The notes under the pieces are model-generated. The model saw nothing but the letters and a program-made list of their open reading frames with translations. It did no database searches and was not told the DNA's origin. A DNA stretch of 26,251 nt from a virus, in IMG/VR virus record IMGVR_UViG_3300042731_002286, positions 1 to 26,251 of that record; one strand, written 5' to 3'. A program made the position numbers and the translations under genes. This document shows, in pieces, positions 20,480 through 26,251 of the stretch (position 1 is the first letter of the stretch; the number at the start of each line of letters is the position of its first letter).

Positions 20480-21877
20480 CTACTCCGCGAGAGGTTCTAT
20501 TTTTGCTTCAAGCCGTGCCATTGAGATAAAAGTATCGCTTGTACCTCTAAATTTTTGCACTCGCCAATTCCTCATTATTCCATTTCTAAACCATGCTAGA
20601 CGCTTTGTTCTATTCCCATTTTTGCCTGCACTTATAGGGCGCTCTTGACTCCAAGTTACCCCATCATCACTGTAGCTTGTCCATATAGTAGGATATTCTC
20701 CGAATTCTACCCTCCCTGTCAATGCTACAAGTTCAAGTTCGTTGAATATCGCGCCATTGCCTTCATTGTAAAGTATGGTTGTGCCGAATTCCCAATCTAT
20801 CATTTCACCATAGTGAGAAGATATGCTGTCATCCATGTACCCGTAATTTGTACTATTCGGGTCTGCTGTGATCCATTTGTCATAAGCAAACACAAAATTT
20901 CTAGCCTTATATGCCGAATACCCTGATAGTGAACTTGTCAAAGTAAACCATACCTGAGTATTTAGCTTTGCGGATGCGGATCCGTCATATACTAGTGATC
21001 TATTGGGTAGGTGAATAATTAAAAACTCATGATTTCTATGTGTCACTGTTTCTACCACTGCTTTTGATAATTGATCCTCTGTGTATTGCTGAAGTATGAT
21101 ATCTATTTCATGCGTGGCTATCTTACGGGTGGATCCATTCCCCCCTATCCATACTGATATGGGTTCGTTTAACTTAGACCCTAAAAATGCTATATTCTCA
21201 ACAAACACAGCGAATGCGTGCGTACCCACTGCACCTCTTTCTATATGGGCCCCATCTATTCTTTGGAATGGGAAAAGAGATCCTCCTACATTATCAAATA
21301 CCTCTATAGTGTATCTGTTCACAGCATAAACTTCGTTTCTTAACTTTTGTAGCCCGACTATTTCATCAGGGTTTATTTCAGATGATCCATATTTTAGTGG
21401 GCTGACATTAAACGGGCTGTTCAGTTCCGTCACCACTATGCTCGTCCCGTCTGTGGTCATGAAGTAGCCATCTATCCATATGACATCAATGACATTACCG
21501 AGGTCTGAATCTGTATTTTGTGCGAGTGCCCCATCGTACAGAAATAGTTTATTGTCTGATGCTATAGCTAGATAATCAAACGAATAAGCAAAAGAAACTT
21601 GTTCTGTCCCCCCAACATCTCCTAGCTCAGTATATGATCCATTTTCATTTATTTTGACTAATTTAGTCCCCATCACTCTATAGCATATCCCATTCCAGTT
21701 TATACCGCCTCTATCCTTGCCTGGGCCTTCTCCCATCTTGACGATACCGTCAGCAGGTCTTAGATACCCAACGGACATTCCTAGTTGTTTTGGTACCGGG
21801 ATTAAGTTTTTAGGGTAGGAGGTTCTAAAGTCTGCAACATCATCAGAATATATCCCGTTAAGTATTGGTATTTGCAC
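20480..21877 (-). CDS. P22 gp10-like tail accessory / DNA stabilisation protein
   Basis: 465 residues from GTG 21877 (AGGAAAGG upstream). The N-terminus with PKNLIPVPKQ-GMSVGYLRPADGI and the series GICYRVMGTKLVKINENGSY-ELGDVGG-EQVSFAYS-DYLAIASDNKLFLYDG is the pattern of P22 gp10, which has a beta-propeller and closes the portal after packaging. EIVGLQKLRNEVYAVNRYTIEVFDN also fits. It should bind gp4 and hold the needle and spikes. Length is close to P22 gp10 (472). TAGTG overlap with the previous microgene suggests coupling. Confidence 0.85.
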   Translation of the reverse strand: MQIPILNGIYSDDVADFRTSYPKNLIPVPKQLGMSVGYLRPADGIVKMGEGPGKDRGGINWNGICYRVMGTKLVKINENGSYTELGDVGGTEQVSFAYSFDYLAIASDNKLFLYDGALAQNTDSDLGNVIDVIWIDGYFMTTDGTSIVVTELNSPFNVSPLKYGSSEINPDEIVGLQKLRNEVYAVNRYTIEVFDNVGGSLFPFQRIDGAHIERGAVGTHAFAVFVENIAFLGSKLNEPISVWIGGNGSTRKIATHEIDIILQQYTEDQLSKAVVETVTHRNHEFLIIHLPNRSLVYDGSASAKLNTQVWFTLTSSLSGYSAYKARNFVFAYDKWITADPNSTNYGYMDDSISSHYGEMIDWEFGTTILYNEGNGAIFNELELVALTGRVEFGEYPTIWTSYSDDGVTWSQERPISAGKNGNRTKRLAWFRNGIMRNWRVQKFRGTSDTFISMARLEAKIEPLAE

Positions 21878-21990
21878 TATAAAGCCTTTCCTATTTCGTA
21901 TAATGCCACATGATCACATATCCATGATAAAGCCGCCGCCCCACAAGCAATAATCAATATTTTAATTATCTCTCTATTTAAAGTTTTCAT
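21877..21990 (-). CDS. 37-residue membrane microprotein between holin and gp10 genes
   Basis: ATG 21990 lies in the last codons of the upstream membrane protein gene (17-base overlap, other frame) and its stop overlaps the gp10 GTG by one base. The product has a charged start (MKTLNREIIK) and one hydrophobic stretch (ILIIACGAAALSWI). Might be an antiholin or membrane regulator, purely by position. Confidence 0.5.
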   Translation of the reverse strand: MKTLNREIIKILIIACGAAALSWICDHVALYEIGKAL

Positions 21991-22339
21991 TTTTTAAACC
22001 AAATTTCTGTATTACAATTTGCTTTAATGCACCGGGGAGAAATGATATCATAATAGAAAGTATTGGGACACTGATGACAGAACTTGTGGCGATAATTGCA
22101 TATGCCATATTGCTTCCATCTTCTATCTCTAGCGGTTCAATAATAAATGGCTTGACAAGTATCAATGCAACAAACATGGATGATGCGCCAATCATAAACA
22201 GCACTGACCATGACTTTTTCTCTGTAAACATAAATTGGATCATTGCCCCATACAGTACCACTATCCCTATTTTGACTTCATCATAATAAGACAGAGCCTT
22301 GACCGTCAATATGTTGACTATATGGAGCAAATATTCCAT
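21974..22339 (-). CDS. Three-span membrane protein, holin candidate
   Basis: 121 residues from ATG 22339, which overlaps the upstream stop (TAATG) and has AGGGTAGGA upstream. Hydrophobic helices at about 28-45 (VKIGIVVLYGAMIQFMF), 52-70 (VLFMIGASSMFVALILV) and 85-110 (YAIIATSSVISVPILSIMISFL). The end is basic. Size and three spans match class I holins, which make holes for the endolysin. It is far from the endolysin gene, so the call is tentative. Confidence 0.55.
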   Translation of the reverse strand: MEYLLHIVNILTVKALSYYDEVKIGIVVLYGAMIQFMFTEKKSWSVLFMIGASSMFVALILVKPFIIEPLEIEDGSNMAYAIIATSSVISVPILSIMISFLPGALKQIVIQKFGLKNENFK

Positions 22340-22806
22340 TATCCTACCCTGTACCATGTTTGTACTGTTCCATCGTATTTAAGCCTAAAGAAATCATTCG
22401 CTGATAGTGTTGTAGGCTCTCCCGTAACTGCTACTGCTCCGTTGCCATCCACCGTAAAAGATGTAACTTCTTGAGTTGTATTCACTAAAACTTCTTGCTT
22501 ATCTGATACTTTAGCTAGCGCCGGCAGAGTGATAGTCCCTGTCGCGAGTGTCCCGGTTGGGGTCAAGATAAGCCAAATGTTATCACTCCCATCTGTGATA
22601 TTTACGGTAAAGCCGGTGGAGGACGGTGCTGCATATTGAGTCGTGAACTCCTGCTTGCCTGATGCTGCTGTTTGCTGAGCTAAAACATACGCTGCAAGAG
22701 CGGATAGAGATAGTTTTCTTGTGTCGCTATTGCCTGAGCTGTATACCGGGAGTAGATCACTTCCAGATGGGTCGCTAAGTGTTGAATATTGGTTTATTGA
22801 TGGCAT
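22339..22806 (-). CDS. Phage structural protein of the SDTRKLSLSAL type
   Basis: 155 residues. The N-terminus INQYSTLSDPSGSDLLPVYSSGNSDTRKLSLSALAAYV is found in many phage tail or head-tail genes. The second half is beta-rich and may form a sandwich (GFTVNITDGSDNIWLILTPTGTLATGTITLP). It lies between gp4 and the holin candidate, suggesting a small tail or head decoration protein. No enzymatic motif. Confidence 0.6.
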   Translation of the reverse strand: MPSINQYSTLSDPSGSDLLPVYSSGNSDTRKLSLSALAAYVLAQQTAASGKQEFTTQYAAPSSTGFTVNITDGSDNIWLILTPTGTLATGTITLPALAKVSDKQEVLVNTTQEVTSFTVDGNGAVAVTGEPTTLSANDFFRLKYDGTVQTWYRVG

Positions 22807-22815
22807 TTTTTACTC

Positions 22816-23295
22816 CTAATAAAAATCTAATGTGTCGTTGGACCCATCCGTTAAAGGCTGGTCTTGTTCCGGTATAAATACTCCATCGGAATATCTCCAT
22901 GATTTCGAGCCTTGACCTTTTGGCACCCCTGATACCTGGTACTCCGGTGGTGTAGATAATCTTTGCATCATTGAATCATATGCTTCTTTTGATGATGCTT
23001 TTACGTCCGGATGTATCATTTTACCGAATGATGGCGCTATCCTAATCGCAAGGTTTAGATAGATAGCTTCTAGTGACCAATCAGGGACAAACGAATCATC
23101 AGAGATATCACTTGAATTTGGGCCTGAAGGGATAGGATAGCCAAGCCTGATTCCTTTCCCGTTCCATGTAGCCATCATAGTATCAAGCTTTCTTAGCGCA
23201 GATTCATACTCCTCCGGCTGCAAGTCAAAACTATGCCCGGATAATCCTATGGAATCAAATGCTGATTCTATGATATCCTTTTTAGTCCAGCTCAT
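22816..23295 (-). CDS. P22 gp4-like tail accessory factor
   Basis: 159 residues. The order of motifs matches P22 gp4: TKKDIIESAFDSIGLSGHSFDLQPEEYESALRKLDTMMATWNGKGIRLGYPIP, then WSLEAIYLNLAIRIAPSFGK and the helical end. P22 gp4 adds to the portal first, and also has muramidase activity. The Cys/Glu details for that activity cannot be judged here. It overlaps the upstream gene by 14 bases. Length is similar to P22 gp4 (166). Confidence 0.85.
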   Translation of the reverse strand: MSWTKKDIIESAFDSIGLSGHSFDLQPEEYESALRKLDTMMATWNGKGIRLGYPIPSGPNSSDISDDSFVPDWSLEAIYLNLAIRIAPSFGKMIHPDVKASSKEAYDSMMQRLSTPPEYQVSGVPKGQGSKSWRYSDGVFIPEQDQPLTDGSNDTLDFY

Positions 23296-23560
23296 CGTTT
23301 GCCTTTTTTACTCTTTCAAGAAGAACTTTATCGCTTGTTCTCGCGTTGAATTTGACCCCTAATTCTTTAGCCATTGCTTCCAGTTCTTCTCTTGCGTTTT
23401 CATCGGGCGGGTGTTTAGCCTCTCTTAGTGTCGGATACCACCCATTACTGGTTAGATCATCAAATTCTTTTTGTGTTTTAACGCCTTTGAAGTCATAGGT
23501 TTGTTTATTACCTGCGTTATGACGACCGGGGCATCTGTATACCATAGTTGGGAACTTCAT
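23282..23560 (-). CDS. Small protein with HeH/LEM-like C-terminal helix pair
   Basis: 92 residues from ATG 23560. Residues about 5-20 (MVYRCPGRHNAG) hold a Cys and His that might be a partial zinc site. The C-terminal 35 residues (ELEAMAKELGVKFNARTSDKVLLERVKKA) are typical of the HeH/LEM-like domain found near head-tail genes. I reject an upstream TTG start because ATG 23560 overlaps the stop of a tiny upstream gene (ATGA). It probably has a head-completion or connector-assisting role, given the adjacent gp4. Confidence 0.65.
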   Translation of the reverse strand: MKFPTMVYRCPGRHNAGNKQTYDFKGVKTQKEFDDLTSNGWYPTLREAKHPPDENAREELEAMAKELGVKFNARTSDKVLLERVKKANDELD

Positions 23561-23601
23561 TTTCTTTTCCCGCCGCCGCGTCTTTTCTTTTTGCAAGCCA
23601 T
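23557..23601 (-). CDS. 14-residue strongly basic microprotein
   Basis: ATG 23601 with a good ribosome site (AAAAAGG). The product is MACKKKRRGGGKRK: nine of 14 residues are Lys or Arg. Its stop overlaps the next ATG (ATGA), so the two are coupled. It may be a real RNA- or DNA-binding peptide or just a leader. Confidence 0.5.
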   Translation of the reverse strand: MACKKKRRGGGKRK

Positions 23602-23619
23602 GATAATTCCTTTTTGTTT

Positions 23620-23625
23620 ATTATA
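23620..23625 (-). promoter_or_regulatory. Possible internal -10 box
   Basis: TATAAT on the minus strand, 19 bases before the ATG of the basic microprotein, in an AT-rich gap between genes. There is no good -35 box, which is usual for Campylobacterota promoters. It may boost expression of the tail genes. Confidence 0.3.
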
Positions 23626-23641
23626 CCTTATTAATTAGAAG

Positions 23642-23920
23642 CTAAATTCCTAGTAGTTCAAGAGTAACTACTGCTCCGACAAATATTCCTGCAATAGTTG
23701 CAAACATATCAAAGAAGTCAAAATATGTTTTTTTTATGTATTTATCGTATAGTTCTTTACCAATAGCGATTAATATAGCAACAAAGATAGGAATGATGCT
23801 TCTAGGCACGGATAGTTGCGAAACTGCACCCATAAACATTCCTGCAATCACATGGAGCACTTTATCTTGGTATCTTGTAATGCCTACTTTAGTCATTATC
23901 TCATATAGTTTCTGGATCAT
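23642..23920 (-). CDS. Small membrane protein, VanZ/holin-like
   Basis: 92 residues with hydrophobic stretches at about 21-39 (VLHVIAGMFMGAVSQLSV), 43-55 (IIPIFVAILIAIG) and 72-90 (MFATIAGIFVGAVVTLELL). 'DKVLHVIAG' followed by 'KELYDKY' and 'DFFDMFA' resembles VanZ-like/YfiM-like small membrane proteins that also occur in phages. Could be a second holin candidate or a superinfection-related protein. It overlaps the upstream gene by 20 bases. Confidence 0.6.
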   Translation of the reverse strand: MIQKLYEIMTKVGITRYQDKVLHVIAGMFMGAVSQLSVPRSIIPIFVAILIAIGKELYDKYIKKTYFDFFDMFATIAGIFVGAVVTLELLGI

Positions 23921-24335
23921 CTACTGTCTCCTTATTCAGATTACTTGTGCTCATGAAATATTTTAATAACCCGTACTCTAATAGCCAAAATGCCAACGGG
24001 TCAGAATTGTTAAAATCTTCTCCTCCTAGAACGTAACCGTATGCCTGAAGAAGAGACTTTATCTTAGAAATGTGATTGTAGATGTCAAATACCTCTACAG
24101 GGAATGTAAAGTGCGTACCTCCTGCCAGTGGTAGCCACTGTTTATCCGTTACCTCACATATACTTCTAATCGTATGTGCTCCAATCCTATTACCATCTTC
24201 ATCCAAGATATGGAGCTCCGAGAAAGCAGAGGGGTCGTTCGGGTCTTCTATGGGTATATCCAGTGCTGGTAAAGGTAGCACCACATTGATAGATGGGTAT
24301 TGCTTTGCTCCTGTTAGTTGTTCTGATGTTGTCAT
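23901..24335 (-). CDS. Hypothetical protein in the head-tail region
   Basis: 144 residues, acidic, with mixed strands (INVVLPLPALDIPIEDPND, FSELHILDEDGNRIG) and helices. No family recognised. Between the coat gene and gp4, where P22 has little, so these genes may be phage-specific capsid accessory genes. Ten bases separate it from the upstream gene. Confidence 0.55.
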   Translation of the reverse strand: MTTSEQLTGAKQYPSINVVLPLPALDIPIEDPNDPSAFSELHILDEDGNRIGAHTIRSICEVTDKQWLPLAGGTHFTFPVEVFDIYNHISKIKSLLQAYGYVLGGEDFNNSDPLAFWLLEYGLLKYFMSTSNLNKETVDDPETI

Positions 24336-24345
24336 GTTATGCTCC

Positions 24346-24741
24346 TCATGATGTTTTCACGTATCGCATAGTAACCAACCCACCTACAATAGCATTATCC
24401 CCAGTATAGGCACTTCCAACCCATCCCACAATATTGGTCGAGTCTGTCATATACACAGATACCACTTCTGATGTAGTTCCTGAATAAGTTGCCGGGTTTG
24501 GTATGGTTCTTGTCCTGCCATCACTTTGGGTAGCATCCCCCCAAATAGGTTCGATGTGTTTGTCAAAGTTTGCTATCCCGTGCGCCATTATATTGTTCTG
24601 CCCTGCCGCAAGTGTAGAAAGATGAAAAGATTTTTGGTATATAGGTCTATTATCTACATATGTACCTACAACTTGTTCGTCTGTGCTATATGCTACCACG
24701 TCTACAGCGTTATACCCTCTATAGCTAGTAAATTGATACAT
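24346..24741 (-). CDS. Beta-rich structural protein with YQKSFHL motif
   Basis: 131 residues. YSTDEQVVGTYVDNRPIYQKSFHL matches a widespread module in phage and prophage minor structural proteins ('YSTEE..VG..IDGKPLYQKT'). The rest is beta-rich. Here it is a stand-alone gene close to coat, so a capsid or fibre decoration role is likely. It overlaps the upstream gene by 17 bases. Confidence 0.6.
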   Translation of the reverse strand: MYQFTSYRGYNAVDVVAYSTDEQVVGTYVDNRPIYQKSFHLSTLAAGQNNIMAHGIANFDKHIEPIWGDATQSDGRTRTIPNPATYSGTTSEVVSVYMTDSTNIVGWVGSAYTGDNAIVGGLVTMRYVKTS

Positions 24742-24985
24742 TGTCTTTTACCCCGTATACCATCGTTGTGTTTTTGTCTGATGTGATAGTTTCCCAATCT
24801 CTCCCAAATCTAGTCGGCTCATATGCGTGTAATGGCAGCGTAATGCTATCTGCCCCTCTTGTTACAGTAAGAGTTATATTGTCATAAAACATTGCACCGA
24901 CAATATCTCTTTTTAATTGCTCTGTTATATCTATAGCTGCTTCAGCTGTTACAGGAATTTCTTTAGGTACAGGTACAAAATCCAT
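24725..24985 (-). CDS. Small hypothetical protein next to coat
   Basis: 86 residues. A Pro-rich start (MDFVPVPKEIPVTAEAA) is followed by strands (NITLTVTRGADSITLPLHAYE). It might be a head decoration or assembly protein. ATG 24985 follows AAAAAGGA. First gene after the hairpin that ends the coat gene. Confidence 0.55.
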   Translation of the reverse strand: MDFVPVPKEIPVTAEAAIDITEQLKRDIVGAMFYDNITLTVTRGADSITLPLHAYEPTRFGRDWETITSDKNTTMVYGVKDNVSIY

Positions 24986-25028
24986 TTTATTTCCTTTTTG
25001 CAGTATGTTTAATATAACTAATTATACT

Positions 25029-25056
25029 AAAAATACGGCAAAGGGCTGGAAGCCCT
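25029..25056 (-). terminator. Weak terminator or attenuator after coat
   Basis: On the minus strand AGGGCT (25056-25051) pairs with AGCCCT (25047-25042) around a three-base loop, followed by TTTGCCGTATTTTT. It lies 6 bases after the coat stop. The T-tract is interrupted, so it may let much transcription pass, lowering expression of the later genes relative to coat. Confidence 0.5.
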
Positions 25057-25061
25057 AAGCG

Positions 25062-26251
25062 TTATACCCACATGAGGATACCGTTCATTTCTGGGTTTGT
25101 GTTGACAACCCCGTACAGCACATCCAGCGTGTATAGTGACTGGAATGTTTTGTTATTGAATTGCTTTGTCATAACAACCTCGATACCTTGGTCGGTAGTA
25201 CCTCTCATGATTGCAGCACCTTGTCCATCTGGAACTGCATATCTACCTGGAAGGATCTCGATAGAGTCTTTATGCCAGAATGGGTTCACGTTTGATGCTT
25301 GATCGTTCAGGAATGTTACCGCTGCTGTAGCTGATGTTGATTCCACCTCTACGTTTTTGTATTGATTTTCTGCATCTGTTGCAGTACCTACAGCACCAAC
25401 GATCGCCGGAGAGATCTTAAGAGTAGTACCATCTACAACTTCAACAACACGGAATGTTTTTAGCTGCCCTGTGCTTTCTTTTGTGATTTGGTGTACCGAG
25501 TAAACACCTGCGATTGTAAACGCATCTCCGGCTGCAACATCTGTTGAGTCTGTTACGGTAATGTTTTGATATCTGTTGTCCACGTTGATCTGACCACCGA
25601 CACTTGTGCTTGTAGCTGTCGGGACATATTTAACAGTATCTCCTGCTGTTGTACCCGTTGTATCTACAGTACAAGTACCTGCTGCTGCGGCAAGTCTATA
25701 CCCAGCATCCATTTTGAACGTTTCAAATCCTGCATTCTGTCCGATGTATGCTTTTTCGTATGCAGTAAGTGTCTTACCGTTGATAGTCTCTTTACCCGCG
25801 AGAAGTCCGGCCATACCGTTATAGTCTCTTGAGTTGAGTGCCAAGTAGCGATCTTCCATCATGATACCTTGCTCATTCATGATCGTGTCACAGTCTGCAA
25901 CGTTTGAGTATGAGTAAGTCCCTGATGTTCCGGTTACGACCAATGTCCCCTGCGTGGATACAACATCTCTAACAGAAGTGTTGATGTCTGATGCAAGTCT
26001 TTGATATGCAGACTGTCCTAGTCTTCCTTCTTGAAGCGCGTCTCTAAGCTCAGCAGCATCCATATTCCAGGATACGTTTTTCTTGTATCCAAGTGAAGCC
26101 GGTACTGAAAGTTGATTCGCTGCCTGAGCTGTTACGTCAGACCCAAGAGTTCTATCTTGTGATGTCATGATGTACGGCATTGGTCTCCAGATCGTGTCAT
26201 TCGCTCTTTCCATGAGCTGACCATCTGTTCCATACTTACTTACATTGCGAG
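25062..26251 (-). CDS. P22-type major coat protein (gp5-like), N-terminus outside the window
   Basis: About 396 residues are visible and the frame stays open to the window edge (…RNVSKYGTDGQL before MERANDTIW), so an internal ATG at 26213 is not the start. The order ERANDTIWRPM, VSWNMDAAELRD, DCDTIMNEQGIMMEDRYLALNSRDYNGMAGLL matches P22 coat (RSSNTIWMPV, ...). The part NVDNRYQNITVTDSTDVAAGDAFTIAGV then KTFRVVEVVDGTTLKISPAIV fits the insertion (I) domain of P22 coat, which stabilises the HK97-fold subunit. The stop is TAA at 25062. It forms the procapsid shell with a scaffold protein not in view. Confidence 0.85.
   Translation of the reverse strand, partial: RNVSKYGTDGQLMERANDTIWRPMPYIMTSQDRTLGSDVTAQAANQLSVPASLGYKKNVSWNMDAAELRDALQEGRLGQSAYQRLASDINTSVRDVVSTQGTLVVTGTSGTYSYSNVADCDTIMNEQGIMMEDRYLALNSRDYNGMAGLLAGKETINGKTLTAYEKAYIGQNAGFETFKMDAGYRLAAAAGTCTVDTTGTTAGDTVKYVPTATSTSVGGQINVDNRYQNITVTDSTDVAAGDAFTIAGVYSVHQITKESTGQLKTFRVVEVVDGTTLKISPAIVGAVGTATDAENQYKNVEVESTSATAAVTFLNDQASNVNPFWHKDSIEILPGRYAVPDGQGAAIMRGTTDQGIEVVMTKQFNNKTFQSLYTLDVLYGVVNTNPEMNGILMWV

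Noticed and set aside
1-26251. tRNA genes, CRISPR arrays, insertion sequences, integrase or attachment sites
   Set aside because: None seen: no cloverleaf with a TTCRA-type arm, no regularly spaced repeats beyond the three iteron-like units, no transposase or integrase motifs.

Overview
The window is part of a tailed phage or prophage genome with a P22-like (short-tailed, podovirus) virion module. Recognisable P22-type parts on the minus strand, in P22 order, are the coat protein, gp4 and gp10 tail accessory proteins, a protein in the gp26 tail-needle position, ejection-type proteins and a tailspike with a P22-type head-binding domain. The best host clue is the single-stranded DNA binding protein: its core and its tail ending PEIDIAESEIPF look like Campylobacterota SSB (Helicobacter, Campylobacter, Sulfurimonas and relatives). 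Heavy use of ATA (Ile) and AGA (Arg) codons and moderate-to-low GC fit that group. The host assignment is an inference.

Layout. (1) 1-1246, minus strand: a replication operon with a structured leader, a 108-aa unknown, an O-like initiator gene carrying three iteron-like repeats, and the first codons of the next gene. (2) 1249-2613, minus strand: a small operon headed by a ribbon-helix-helix regulator, ending at a UUCG-tetraloop terminator. (3) 2621-10289, plus strand: the early operon, starting at a perfect sigma70-type promoter (TTGACA, 17 nt, TATAAT). After a structured leader come an HNH/AP2 endonuclease, a second strongly structured RNA region, many small unknown genes, and a recombination set (Rad52-like annealing protein, Gp157-like and NinB-like proteins, SSB). 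A second HNH gene lies against ssb. (4) 10290-11992, minus strand: lysis region with endolysin, overlapping Rz/Rz1 spanins and small genes. (5) 12005-26251, minus strand: tailspike, ejection proteins, tail needle candidate, gp10, holin-like membrane proteins, gp4, small structural genes and the coat protein, which is cut by the window end. Early and late operons converge near 10290.

Genes are tightly packed, with many ATGA/GTGA/TAATG overlaps and a string of microproteins of about 14 to 55 residues. The least explained parts are RNA-level: a leader at 1127-1228 whose helices interleave like an H-type pseudoknot, three hairpins right behind the early promoter, and two large hairpins at 3266-3448. 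The second of these holds a 10-nt segment exactly complementary to the ribosome binding site of the next gene. These look like cis-acting controls of replication and early gene expression and are the best candidates for something undescribed.
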